Shown here piece after piece: positions 22,515 through 33,438 of a stretch of 64,000 nucleotides of DNA. Source of the DNA: Osedax fenrisi. Taxonomy: Eukaryota; Annelida; Polychaeta; Sabellida; Siboglinidae. The stretch lies in assembly GCA_964019155.1 (NCBI GenBank), contig OZ025241.1:7476681-7540680 (forward strand), given 5' to 3'. The translations under genes were made by a program, and so were the position numbers. The stretch's first letter is position 1, and each line of letters begins with the position of its first letter. A model generated the notes under the pieces. The model made no database searches and was not told the origin of the DNA. It saw only the letters and a program-made list of their open reading frames with translations.

Positions 22515-22814
22515 ACAGAAGCCACCCCGCAGGGTTACGCAAGCATCGGAAGCAGGGTACTATCTGTGGTAAACCGAATTTGATTAATTGAAAGAATCGG
22601 CGAGGCACTTCAATTCTCAAAGAATAATGTTAGCAGTTGTATGGAGTGGCGACCGCATCTGCTATACCAGCCATTGAAAGCACAACATGACACAGCAACA
22701 ACACCAACATTCATGCCGCATCGCTCTTCGCGCGGAAAATCAAGGAGCGCGTCCTGTATTACCATCCCAGGGTACACTCGAAAAGTTAGCTACTGAGAAA
22801 ACTAAAGAAAAAGA
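22515..22814 (+). other. LINE E 5' region, GC-rich for this window
   Basis: Sharp rise in GC just after the (AT)n tract: CCACCCCGCAGGGTTACGC near 22522 and GCCGCATCGCTCTTCGCGCG near 22713. No clear ORF. It is probably the 5' untranslated region and first codons of the element, joined by a deletion to the middle of the endonuclease. Confidence 0.5.
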
Positions 22815-23140
22815 TTGATTAGACAAGTCCCAAAACACAACGTACTCTTAATTGGAGGCGATTTTAACGCTCAACTAGGTCAAAACAATTTTAAACAAGC
22901 ATATAATATTAACAGCAATAGGAACGGAGAAATGCTTACAAATCTTCTTCTCGAGAATAAACTATTTTGTTTAAACACACTCTTCCAAAAAAGACAAGGT
23001 CAAAGACAGCTCCAAATACCTGCACTTCACAAATAGACTACGTTATCATTAACAAAAAATGGAAGAATATTGCAACAAATTGTAGAGCATATAACTCCTT
23101 CGCTAGTATCGCCTCTGACCATCGAATCGTCTCAGCTCAA
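22815..23140 (+). pseudogene. LINE E endonuclease, C-terminal half
   Basis: LLIGGDFNAQLGQNNF (GDFN core at about 22856-22867) and LTNLLLENKLFCLNT are in one frame (to 23036); QIDYVIINKKWKN (from about 23028) and SDHRIVSA (SDH codons 23114-23122) are in the next, after a 1-bp shift near 22990-23020. These are the last three signatures of an AP-type endonuclease. The first strand, TETW-type and GGG motifs are missing. The segment cannot make a working nuclease, although the SDH pair is preserved. Confidence 0.82.
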
Positions 23141-25291
23141 ATAAAATTAAGCCTTAGAGTAAATAAGAAAAAAACGAGTAAGAACAAGCCATATGAATGG
23201 AGCTGTCTGAAAAATAATACTGAAATAAGAAAATCATTCATCACAAAGGTAAAAAACAGATTTGAAATTCTTCTGAATACTTCATCCACAAAAACCGCTG
23301 ACTCGACTTTTGCACATTTTGAAACATCACGCAAGGAAATAGCTAAAGAAATAATACCACTGAAACCAAAGTTAAAGAAAAGAATACCATGGGAAACATT
23401 AGAGATATTCAACAAACGAACTATTCTACAAGAAACGGCAGAAAAACGAAACTCCCATCCAACAATGGAAAATATCAGAAAATTTAAAAAAGCACAAACA
23501 AATCTTGTACTTTCTTATGATAAAGAACAATCTGAATACATCCAGAGTAAGATTGATGAAATAAAAAATGTTGTAAGAAATCAAAAATCAGTCAAAGCCT
23601 GGAAAATAGTAAACGAAGTAAGCGGAAGGAAAAACTCATGCAGATCAAAAATAAAGGCAAAAATTAACGAGGAACGTGTTAAACTTTGGCAAAAACATTT
23701 CCAAGATCTACTTTGTAAACCCACAAAGATCAATGAAAATGAAGAAGAAATTTCGCAAATTGTAAATAACGAATTAGATATAAAAAAGGATTCTTCACAC
23801 CTGACGAAATGATTATAGCTGTAAGAAGTATACAACATGGTAAAGCAGTAGGACTGGATGAAATCCCAGCAGAAGTATGGAAATTAGGAGAATTCCAAGA
23901 AATTCTATTACACTTCTGCAATAGTGTTTACAATCAAGATCCAATAAAGAGATGGAACGAAGGTTGTTTATTACCATTTCCAAAAAAAGGAAATCTAGCT
24001 TTGACAATGAATTATAGAGTTATCACTCTTACATCAATAGCTTCGAAAATATACAATCTGATGTTATTAAATAGAATAAGAGCCAAGATAGAAGATATCT
24101 TTAGAAAAAACCAAAACGGGTTTAGAACAAATCGATCAACAACTGGGCAAATATTAACCATTCGTCGTTTAATTGAAGGAGTAAAATCGAAAAATGTACC
24201 TGTTATACTTCTATTTATTGATTTTTCGAAAGCGTTCGATTCAATCGACAGATTAAAATTAAAATATATTCTATCAGCATATGGGATACCAAAAGAAACA
24301 ATCAACACAATAATGATACTATTTACAAACACTCGCGCAATGGTCAGATCACCAGATGGAGATACCCCTTTCTTCGATATTACCACAGGAGTTCTGCAAG
24401 GAGATACCTTAGCACCATATCTATTTATTATCTGTTTAGACTACATAATGAACATCGATTTGATAATAACTCACAATATGGATTAACTCTAACAGAAAGA
24501 AAGAGCTCAAGATACCCCGCATTCACTATAACAGATGTAGACTATGCAGATGATATTGCAATCACCACCAATAACGTAAAAGAAGCCAATATCTTACTAA
24601 ATAGTCTAGAAAAAACTGCAAAAGAAATCGGACTTCACATTAATGTCGCTAAAATAGAATACATGGCATACAACCATAATTCAACAGATATGATTAAAAC
24701 CCAGAATGTAGAAAATAACAAGAAAACCCAAGACTTTAAATACCTTGGTAGTATTATAGCATCCACAGATCATGATATAAATGTCAGAATAGGAAAATCC
24801 TGGGCCGCACTAAACCAAATGAACAACATATGGAAATCAAAGTTATCTAAAAATCTTAAAAGAAACTTCTTCAGAGCAATGGTAGAATCTGTTTTTATAT
24901 ATGGAGCAATTACATGGACTTTAACAACAAAATTGAAAAAAAAATCGACGGAGCCTACACTCGCATGATACGGGCCACTCTGAACGTATCATGGAAAGAA
25001 CATCTTACCAACAAAGAACTCTATGGCAAAACTCCAAAAGTAACTTCCTCGATCCGTGAACAAATACTTAGATTCACAGGACATTGTTGGAGGAGCAAAA
25101 AAGAGCTGATTTGTGACGTTCTTCTCTGGTTACCTAAACATGTTAAACGCTCCCGTGGACGTCCAGCAAAAAATTTTGTAGATCAACTCGTCGACGATAC
25201 CGAATATAATGTAGACGAACTGATGAATGCGATGAATGATAGAGATGAATGGACGTTACGTGTTAATGAATGCCGAGCAAGCTCGACCTGG
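23140..25291 (+). pseudogene. LINE E linker, reverse transcriptase and C-terminal domain
   Basis: The linker is Lys-rich, with KKRIPWETLEIFNKR and a WKIVNEVSGRK segment (to 23812). The RT frame 23809-24486 has GKAVGLDEIPAEVWK, PFPKKGN, NYRVITLTSIASKIYN (Val for Pro in NYRPI), FRTNRSTTGQI, motif A LLFIDFSKAFDSIDR (24208-24252) and motif B GVLQGDTLAPYLF (24386-24424). Motif C VDYADDIA has YADD at 24543-24554, in a third frame that continues to 24968. The C-terminal domain (24914-25294) has RMIRATLNVSW, ILRFTGHCWR, RGRPAKNFVDQL, DDTEYNVDEL and ends CRASSTW. These features match RTE-type polymerases of invertebrates. Frame changes lie near 23800, 24480 and 24935. Confidence 0.87.
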
Positions 25292-25301
25292 TAAGGTAAG
25301 G

Positions 25302-25339
<38 letters not shown>
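25302..25339. repeat. (AT)n tract seeded at the LINE E tail
   Basis: Begins directly after the GGTAAGGTA tail of LINE E. Confidence 0.92.
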
Positions 25340-25342
<3 letters not shown>

Positions 25343-25719
25343 ATATTATATATTATAATACTATGATATGCGTTTATTTACAATTCACAATAAGACGTGT
25401 TTATAAATCTGTAATTTATAATCGATTATTGGCCGACTAATCGACTTCAGATGATCTCCATTTGAAGATATTTGATAGAGTAGTCGGCTGACTACTCAAC
25501 CTGCCTATAAGTTTAGTAAAAACTATTTATAAATCACACTTAATTGATATTTATATTCATAAATATTATTAAATATTATTAAATTCTTGGAAGCATTCAT
25601 TCGTGATCTAATTTAGGACCAATCAGATTACTGGTAAAATCACTGATTTATTTTTAGATATATTCGAATTAAATAGGTGATTGTTACGTACGCAATTTAA
25701 ATTGTATGCAAATTAAAGT
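25340..25719. other. AT-rich spacer
   Basis: No gene seen. Contains GATTATTGGCCGACTAATCG and GTAGTCGGCTGACTACTC, short imperfect inverted words around 25420-25500. The last part may be the 5' end of LINE F. Confidence 0.5.
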
Positions 25720-26391
25720 ATGACAGTATGTTCAGAATTTAATACTAATTTAAATGATAAATTTATAACATGTGGCTATGCTATTCATCATGACTGTTTA
25801 TATAAAACTGATATTTTACCAAATGATTTTTCGAATATAGCACAATCTAAATAGGTATTTCATATACCTAATTCACCATGTTTCAAATTTACATGTAAAA
25901 TGTGTCTTACTACTGGTAATAAAACTAATAAAGATGATGATGATAATATGGTTAATTCTCAAAATAGTTTATCAAATTTATCCAATAAGATTATTGAAAT
26001 ACACAATATGATATGTGTGAATAGTAAAGTAAATAATAACAATCATAGTAATGCTAGTACAATAACTAATTCTAATAATTCAATTTCTTCTTTCTCTGAT
26101 ATCATTAAAACATCAACCAATGGTTCTAACTCTGTAAATAATACCAATACTAACCGAAACATACAACCACCTATTATTCCTTCTATAGTTATTGAAAATG
26201 TGTCATCTTCTAATAGAAATATTGAGTATATTAAAAAACTTTTTACTATTGCTGATATTGATCCTAACACTATAATGCAAATCACATTTCGATCACATTT
26301 CTGTAATATTATTCTAAGTTCTAAAAATCTAATGATTCAGTTCATATATGACTATTTAATTATAATAATTCTAATAGATGTATATTACTAA
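25720..26391 (+). pseudogene. LINE F ORF1, zinc-finger-like and RRM-like regions
   Basis: The frame starting at 25720 has a single in-frame stop (TAG at 25852-25854) and is open again to 26391. The N-terminal part carries spaced Cys/His: VCSEF, ITCGYAIHHDCL, then after the stop SPCFKFTCKMC. This resembles the PHD-type zinc finger found at the start of ORF1 in some L2/CR1/Jockey LINEs. The middle is Asn/Ser-rich, a low-complexity linker. The C-terminal part, IVIENVSSSNRN then EYIKKLFTIADIDPN and IMQITFRS, looks like the RRM-like domain of such ORF1 proteins. The role would be binding of the element RNA. Domain calls are by motif, without a profile search. Confidence 0.6.
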
Positions 26392-26676
26392 ATTGCCGTT
26401 CTCTTTCTGCAAATTTTGATCTTATTTTAGATGTCATAACTGATATCAAACCTTCTATTTGTTTTTTTTACTGAAACTTGGCTACATTCATCTGACACTT
26501 CTACGACATCACAATTTCCATCTAATTTTACATTTATTCATAGAACTAGAGAAAATAATAGACCCGGTGGGGGAATTGGTGATTATTTAAACAATGATTA
26601 TTTTATAATCGAGTCTTATAAACTTCTTGATTCACATAGCTGCGAGTCTATGGTTGCTTGCATTTCTTCGAATGGA
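26385..26676 (+). pseudogene. LINE F endonuclease, N-terminal half
   Basis: LNCRSLSANFDLILDVI (from about 26388), then after a 1-bp shift in a run of T near 26465 FTETWLHSSDTS with the catalytic Glu kept, FIHRTRENNRPGGGIGDYL (about 26530-26590) and ESYKLLDSHSCESMVACI. The domain stops at about 26676, where the RT sequence begins abruptly; YRPP, GDFN and SDH motifs are all missing, which marks an internal deletion. Confidence 0.8.
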
Positions 26677-27679
26677 ATAAAGACCTATATCACAATTGCC
26701 ATTACTGAGTAAGATAATTGAGAAGATTGTTAGTAGACAAATTATAGAGTACCTACTGTTCCATAATCTTGTTGATGAATACCAAAATGCATATAGACCA
26801 GGCCATAGTACTGAAACTACACTACTAAATATCTCTGATGATATACTCAAATATTTATATAATTCTATTCCGTACAATTAATACTTCTTGATCTTTCGTG
26901 TGCTTTCGATCGTTTAGACCACATTATTCTTATTGATAGAATTAAATATATTGGGTTTACTGGCTCATCTTTAGACTGGATTATTTCTTATTTATCAAAT
27001 AGAACGTATTCTATAAACATATAAGGTTCATGTATTTTCCCTAATGTACTATTTGACTCTACTATTATAGAACCTAGTGAGTACGTTACATCACTTGGAG
27101 TTACATTAGATTCTTTCATTCTCACGATTTATCTCATCTATTTGTAAATCTGCAAATTACTACTTATATAATATTCGTAAAATAAGGAAATACTTAACTG
27201 TAACTTCTACAATGACGTTAGTGCAATCACTAGTTATATCTAGATTACGTTATTGTAATAGCATTACTATTCATTCAAATAAGAATATTTATGACAGGGT
27301 AATAAAATGTTCAATTAGATTAATATATAATCTAAAAAGGAATGATCATATTATTGTTAAGAATATTTTAAATGTCCCAAAATGGTTTAACCATGATAAT
27401 ATGACTACATTTAAGTTACTCTGCATAATGCATAACAAATTATTAATCTGTACCCCAAACTACCTCAAAAATATATTTATTAGGGAAGTGAAGATAAATC
27501 CGCGTAAGCAATATGATGAAATGTACAAGGTTCCTTCGATAAAATTTAAAAGATTAATGAAAAGATCAATAAGCTGGAGTGCCCCTACGCTGTGGAATGA
27601 CCTACCACGAAACATACGAAACCTGAGAAATCATTCAACATTCAAGATTAATCTAAAAAATTACTTAATTAAATTATAA
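26676..27679 (+). pseudogene. LINE F reverse transcriptase lacking motifs B and C, with C-terminal region
   Basis: Starts abruptly at RPISQLPLLSKIIEKIVSRQ (26679-), then YRPGHSTETTLL. Motif A LLDLSCAFDRLDHIILIDRI is at about 26882-26940 and keeps its Asp, followed by WIISYLSNRTYSINI (to about 27020). The next recognisable sequence is already the thumb, VTSLGVTLDS (about 27085), so the VPQGSxxGP and YADD motifs are deleted. 27212-27679 is open and carries SLVISRLRYCNSI, KCSIRLIYNLKR and the end SWSAPTLWNDLPRNIR, FKINLKNYL. With motif C gone, no polymerase activity is possible. Confidence 0.83.
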
Positions 27680-27684
27680 TTATA

Positions 27685-27687
<3 letters not shown>

Positions 27688-27726
<39 letters not shown>
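27688..27726. repeat. (AT)n tract inside the LINE F 3' region
   Basis: AT alternation starting just after the LINE F stop codon at 27677-27679, upstream of the 3' stem-loop. Confidence 0.92.
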
Positions 27727-27731
<5 letters not shown>

Positions 27732-27769
27732 TTTAGTTATTTATCGTTTCTGTTATTTTCTTTTCGTTT

Positions 27770-27840
27770 ACACTTGTGAGATTGAAAAATTAACAAGTGT
27801 ATAAATATATAAATTACTTACTTACTTACTTACTTACTTA
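27770..27840 (+). promoter_or_regulatory. LINE F 3' stem-loop and (ACTT)n tail
   Basis: ACACTTGT (27770-27777) pairs perfectly with ACAAGTGT (27793-27800) around a 15-nt loop; ATAAATATATAAA follows, then about seven ACTT/TTAC units to 27840 and an (AT)n tract. It has the same layout as the 3' ends of LINEs A and C, with other stem bases. Confidence 0.65.
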
Positions 27841-28165
27841 TATATATATATATATAATTGTATAACTAACGTTAAGTGGATTCTGAGATGATACAATTAC
27901 GTTAACTTTGTCAGTAGTAATAGTTTCTAAATATGACAAAATCGTATATATGTATTGATATAATAGAAATATCTACGTGTAAGTTATTAAATATGTAAAA
28001 ATAAAATAATTACATAAGTATATGTATTAAAGTATATATAGATATTATTTAACGAATTCGCACATTCAAATCGAAAATGTAATGTGGGGTAAAGGTTAAA
28101 GTATTCAAATAACAAATAATTACGTAAATACTAAATTAATGTAATTAAACATACACTTTTTAATT

Positions 28166-28209
<44 letters not shown>

Positions 28210-28452
28210 ATTAATTTTCAAATATAATTGTAAATCACTTTTTACAATTAACATCAATTTAAGTAATAGATAAAAAAGCAATTAAGTAATTTATTTAAAA
28301 ACAACTTATATATTAATGTATAATAATATAACAATATTTATAAATCGTCATCAAGTTTAATACACATAAATAAATACATTATAGTGATACGGCGTGATTT
28401 TAACTGAACAATTTAAATGCAAAAACACTATTATTCAAGTTATACCAACATA

Positions 28453-28489
<37 letters not shown>

Positions 28490-28522
28490 TGTTATACTTA
28501 TACATATTTATATTTATCATAA
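27841..28522. other. AT-rich spacer with three (AT)n tracts
   Basis: AT alternation at 27841-27856, 28170-28206 and 28459-28485. No gene or inverted repeat of note in between. Confidence 0.7.
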
Positions 28523-29259
28523 TATACCATCGTTATATTATATAACCTTTCAATTTAGTTAAGGGCCGGTGTCATATAATACATCGTCCCCGATTGGCAC
28601 GTGACTACAACATCGATGATATTTCACTAAATACACATACGAATGCATTCAAATTTAAACCATATATAAGTAATATGTATTTCAACACATTTTGAAAAAA
28701 TCAACTTCTAATTATGCATTAGAAGAAAGAAATACTCAAATATATAAAGTAGAATGGAGATGACTTTGAAAATACCAGATTAAAAGACAGAATTCTGAAT
28801 AACTTAAGTTATTATTTTTCAATTCTTGGTCTAATACTATAAAATGGAATTTTAAAATTATCTCTATATAATTATAATATACAGAGACAATTTTATAATA
28901 CGATCTTATAGTATTATACTTAAAATTGAAAAATAATAACTTCTGTCGATTCAGAATTTTAAAATATTAATTTATTATCGTTTAATCTGGTATTATCAAA
29001 TTCATTTACATAATACTTTATATATGTGTGTATTACTTTCTTTTAATGTAAAATTAGAAGTTGATTTTTTCAAAATGTGTGTATATACAAATTAGTTATA
29101 TGTGTTTTAAATTTGAAGCGATTTGTATGTGTACTTAGTGAAATATCATCGATTTAATAGTCACGTGATTATCGGGGAATAGTTTGAGTTTGGGACGAAT
29201 TATTATATGACACCGGTCCTTAACCAAATTGAAAGGTTATATAATATAACGATGGTATA
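28523..29259. mobile_element. 737-bp foldback element (long inverted repeat)
   Basis: The left arm starting TATACCATCGTTATATTATA (28523-) is matched by the reverse complement of the right end (to 29259), and pairing continues with gaps almost to the centre near 28880 (TCTCT/AGAGA). The arms are about 360 bp and roughly 80 to 85 percent alike by eye, with shared landmarks such as CACGTGA, CGATGATATTTCACTAA, TTTGAAAAAATCAACTTCTA and TAATACTATAA. There is no ORF. Within each arm, 36 bp from the outer end, sits TTAAGG (TTAA at 28559-28562 and 29220-29223) leading into CCGGTGTC, so the element proper may be the inner 29 per cent shorter TTAA-to-TTAA unit. The outermost TA steps could be a TA target duplication. 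The superfamily is open. Confidence 0.85.
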
Positions 29260-30051
29260 AAATTATAAGTTTTTATTTATAGGCATTAAGTAGGTGTATA
29301 CATATAATAGTTATTTTTTAAATTAAATTAATTTTAAAGTTTAATCTAATTTGTTTTACAGGGTGTTGATATTAGTAATTTTTGTGAACATTTATGAAAA
29401 TGTATGTTACTTAGGTAGAAGTTTATAACTTTGTAACACATTATGAAAAATACAAAATATTTCGGCACATAGTAAAATATAATTAGATCTATAAGATTTA
29501 TTTTAAATATTTAAATGATTAAGAATCGATATTGAATTTAAACAAATTTCATAAATTTAGTTTTTTCAGTTGTAGCGAAAAAATCAGTTTTTTGTTTATA
29601 ATTAAAAAAAAAAAGTATACTTATATAAATTAGAATCATATGTATTAACATTTCATACATTAATTATTTTTTGATTTGAATTATATTTTAGGATATATCT
29701 AGGGTATCGATATTATATGCATGTCGATATTAGAGCACTCTCCCCTATATCTATACATTATTAATAATAGTTCAGTATTTAAGTACAATGTCCTTAATAT
29801 ATTCGTCATTAAGAGATGTTGCTTTAGTACTATAGTGTTATGCACACTGAATATTATTTTTAATTTACACATATAATTGAAGATAATTTATCTTAGATAA
29901 ACTAATTTAAATCGTTTATTTAAATTTATTATTTATTTTGTAATACCTCCTGTGTACCCTAACTCCTGTATAATACATTACTATTTTTGATGATTTAATA
30001 ATTCGTATTAGTATGTCAAATGCAATTTAATGTTATTAAATAAGTGTTATA
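29260..30051. other. AT-rich spacer
   Basis: No gene recognised. GGTGTTGATATTAG (29361), GGTATCGATATTAT (29703) and TGTCGATATTAGAG (29723) are related words, perhaps decayed transposon ends. Confidence 0.5.
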
Positions 30052-31218
30052 TTAAGGGGAGTCCGCACACCGCCGCCATTTTGTTTATTTTACATGTGTT
30101 AGATAGGAAATTCATAGTGTTATTCAAAAGCCTACTACTCAATGGATATTGTATAAATATATGAGAAATTTTTAAATTATACTAAGGGTATATATAGCTA
30201 CAATACAATAATATTTTTTTCTAATATATTTGATTAATTATTTATATATATGTATTTATATATTATTTATATATATTTTTTCATATAATAGCATATAAAA
30301 TAAATGTAGAAAAAAAATACTATTATTGAGTTATCACTATATTCTTATAAATGTTATTTATATATATCAATAAAAATTAGATAGATTGTATTCATATTCT
30401 GAGAGTAGTAGGCAATTGAAGTCTATAGGTATTGATAAACAATTATTCTGAGTAAATTGCATTCAAAGTTTTTCAATTATAAATTCAATAATTCAATAAA
30501 TAAAACACATTCTTTTATATAAATATATTATAATTCAATACACAAAACACATTATTTTATATTTATTACATTTATATACATATTATGAATTCAATAGTTA
30601 TTGTTTATATATATAATATATACATATATCATATATACATATATTATATTTTATATATAAAAACACAATATTTTACAATTATATGGAAATAAATGAGTAG
30701 ATTTCAATATATAAAGCACACTATATTACATTTATATATGCATATAATATGTAAATAAATTATTACATATATGCTATATTATATATATATATATAAATTA
30801 AAAATAATAATAAATAATATTTACATAAATAAGTAATTATATAAATAAAATATCAAATATTTATAAATGAAAATATACATAAATACATAGATAGATGAAT
30901 ACAATAAAATATATAAAAACACACTATGTTACATTTATATATATATATATTATATGGAAATAAATTATTATAAAATAATAAATCAATATATTTTTATATA
31001 TAAAAACACAATATTTTACAAGTAAATGATAACATAATAAAACATTTATATTATATAGTGGTCCACACAAGTTACTTTTTATAGTAGTTCTAACACGATT
31101 TCGTTATTAATTTGTTAACAGGTACTAAATAACATTCTATAAATGTATATTTTATAATACATTTTTTTTTATTTATTTTTTTATTTTATCAAATTTCAGC
31201 TATGCGGCCTCCCCTTAA
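30052..31218. mobile_element. TTAA-flanked terminal-inverted-repeat element, 1.16 kb, non-autonomous
   Basis: TTAA at 30052-30055 is followed by GGGGAGTCCGCA; at the other end TGCGGCCTCCCC is followed by TTAA at 31215-31218. The termini therefore form an inverted repeat GGGGAGKCCGCA with one mismatch, flanked by identical TTAA, the target duplication used by piggyBac-type and some other cut-and-paste transposons. The interior is AT-rich, has no transposase ORF and carries a second inverted repeat (GCCTACTACTC at about 30141 and its complement at about 30404). The name piggyBac is not asserted, because the terminal bases differ from the CCC start usual there. Confidence 0.68.
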
Positions 31219-31225
31219 TGCGATA

Positions 31226-31229
<4 letters not shown>

Positions 31230-31274
<45 letters not shown>
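31230..31274. repeat. (AT)n tract at the tail of the second LINE I copy
   Basis: AT alternation lying between the TTAA element and the 3' tail of the minus-strand LINE I fragment. Confidence 0.92.
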
Positions 31275-31276
<2 letters not shown>

Positions 31277-31530
31277 TAGATGATTTATTTAGATACAAAT
31301 ATAACAAAGATATTTCTCGTTTATGTTTTAGCAAAAATAATAATACATAGATAAATAAACGATACACTAATATATAAGTAGAATACGAGAGGAATGTTAG
31401 ATAAATAAACGTGAGCAAAATAAAATAATATAAAAACAAAATATACGAATATTAATAATTACCAATAATACACTGGTTGACTTTACTTTTGAAACGTTAT
31501 AAGTATGTCACAAGTCTTAGCTCTCGAGGT
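31275..31530 (-). mobile_element. LINE I family, second copy, 5'-truncated 3' end
   Basis: Aligns along its length with 18710-18960: shared landmarks on the plus strand are ATATAACAAAGATA, ATAAATAAACGATACA, ATAAACGTGA, ATACGAATATTAA, TTGACTTTACTTTTGAA versus TTACTTTACTTTTGAA, and ACAAGTCTTAG followed by CTCGAG. On the minus strand the coding end reads RELRLVTYL and RFKSKV, then the 3' region ends in an ATCT-like tail (31264-31285). It is cut at 31530 next to another (AT)n tract (31533-31562), consistent with 5' truncation at insertion. Confidence 0.8.
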
Positions 31531-31531
31531 A

Positions 31532-31566
<35 letters not shown>

Positions 31567-33390
31567 CTTTTATACTTTAGAGATTTGTTGCTAGTATTAT
31601 GTAAGTGTTTAAATAAACTTTATTATTATTATTATATGTATTTATTAATTAATAACTATATTGACAATGTCAAAGCTTATGATAGTGCGTGGATTAAAAT
31701 GCATCAATAATATATATAAATATTCTATTTATATATTAAAGATATTATATTATAGATGTTTTCTTATAGAGAACTTATGGTTACCTATATATATATTTAT
31801 TTTACTAATTACATTATGCATATATAAATATATTTTTAATAATTAAGAAGTTAAATTATACAACATAGAATATCAGTTTACTAACGGTTTAAATTGGTAA
31901 TATTATCACATGCCCCATAAACATATAGTGTATTTTTCTCTTCCAATTCGTCGATGGTTTTCCATGACAATATTAATGATTCAATACTTGTAGCTTAAAT
32001 GTATTTATTAAATTATATAATATTACATTTATATATTTTTAATTTATTTAAGATATCTAAATATAATATAATATTAATATATATCTACATATATAACTAA
32101 TTATAATACATATATAAAATTTAATAAATATGAATACATATATATATATATATATATATAATTAATGAGAGTAAATATGTAGTATGACATGTAAGTCATA
32201 AAATGTATAACTAATGTGTTCTTTCATTTATGTTATGAAATATAATATTGATATATATCGGATATTATCGGCAATTGAATGATTCCAATTTATGAAATAA
32301 TTGTTAAGGGGAGCCGTTCGGTCTATAAATATATGTTAACATGTCGTAGATATGGAAGTGGTACATGTTTTAAAAACCTGAACGATTTGTATACAATATA
32401 GTTTAACATTTAATTTTATATGTAATATTTATATAGTTTATTCTATTCTATATGAAAACAATAGTATTTCTTATTTCAATTAGCAATTATACAATATTTT
32501 TGTTTTATAAAACCAATTTTTTAACTTTTTATGTTAAACTATAGTATTATATATTTTCATAATGACTAATTAAAAATACCAATGTATCATATAAAAACAA
32601 TTAAATATATTTATAAAGGTGAAGATTATAATAAAATTCAATAAAGGGAAAAAAAGCCTTTGGGTTTTTAAAGTTGGTATGCATGAGAAAATAAATTTAT
32701 GAGAAAATCGAGTTCAAAGTAAATAGTTATTTTTATGGTACATTTATTGTGATTTTCATTTATATTATTTGATATACTTTGACATAACTGAGAATAAAAA
32801 ATATACATGTGTGTATATATATATATATATGAGTACATATGAATTATCATTATAATTATATATATACACTAATTATATATAGAAATATTTAATTAAATCG
32901 TCACTGTAATAATAATAAATAGTGAACTTTATGACACAGTCGGAAAATACAGGCATACACCTTGAATATTCATTGGCTAATGCACGACATGTTGCGTAGC
33001 CTATGTATGTATATATATATTCAAAATTCAAATTATAAATAAACAATATAATGTGACAGTTACTAATGTTTTCAAATTGTTTCAATCGATCGAGTATTCA
33101 TAATTTTATAATATAATATATATTCTTATAATTTTAACTATTTTGAATAATATTGAGAAAAATATGGTCTATAAAATATAATTGTTTAGATATTGATATG
33201 ATGATTTATATCACACTTTTTAGATGTTGAGACGTAAAAGTAATCAATTATACATAGTTTCTCATACAAAAAATAAAATTTGTTTTTATATGATAAACTA
33301 AGTGGAGCTCGTCCCTTTAAACAATCATTAATTATTTTATATCAACATTATACAGATTCATCAACACTAATAGTACTATAGTACTGTATG

Positions 33391-33393
<3 letters not shown>
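31531..33393. other. AT-rich stretch without recognisable gene
   Basis: Contains (AT)n at 31533-31562, a GTGTTTAAATAAAC word with a TTA-repeat (31607-31634) that could be the 3' end of another LINE on the plus strand, a lone TTAAGGGGAGCCG end at 32304-32316 without a convincing partner, and the inverted pair ATAGTTTAACAT (about 32398) and ATGTTAAACTAT (about 32530). The patch 32930-33010 is slightly GC-richer. No ORF shows similarity. Confidence 0.5.

Positions 33394-33431
<38 letters not shown>
33394..33431. repeat. (AT)n tract inside a TAGTACTGTA inverted repeat
   Basis: AT alternation flanked by ACTATAGTACTGTAT on the left and ATACTGTAGTAGT on the right, so the tract sits at the centre of a short palindrome. 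Confidence 0.8.

Positions 33432-33438
<7 letters not shown>

Larger units (their letters stand above)
22515..25302 (+). mobile_element. LINE E, RTE-type non-LTR retrotransposon, best preserved in the window
   Basis: A GC-richer 5' segment (22515-22800) is followed by the C-terminal half of the endonuclease, a long linker, the RT and the C-terminal domain, ending TGG-TAA at 25289-25294 and then a GGTAA-repeat tail that merges into (AT)n. A near-absent 3' untranslated region and a tail made of short repeats is usual in RTE-clade LINEs. All RT catalytic motifs are intact; the ORF is broken by four frame changes. The N-terminal half of the endonuclease is absent, apparently by an internal deletion at about 22800. 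Confidence 0.85.
25720..27842 (+). mobile_element. LINE F, L2/CR1-type, with two internal deletions
   Basis: Plus-strand order: ORF1 with a zinc-finger-like N-terminus (25720-26391), endonuclease N-terminal half (26385-26676), a deletion junction, RT fingers and motif A (26676-27020), a second deletion that removes motifs B and C, thumb and C-terminal region (27030-27679), then a 3' region with stem-loop and an ACTT-repeat tail (27814-27840). It is the only element here with both ORF1 and a complete 3' end. Confidence 0.83.

Noticed and set aside
23137..24386. Minus-strand ORFs opposite LINE E
   Set aside because: They are shadows of the RT and linker frames on the plus strand.
32304..33320. 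A full TTAA element between TTAAGGGGAGCCG and the CCCTTTAAA near 33313
   Set aside because: The right side does not match as an inverted repeat (ACGAGCTCC versus GGAGCCGTTC), so only a lone end is supported.
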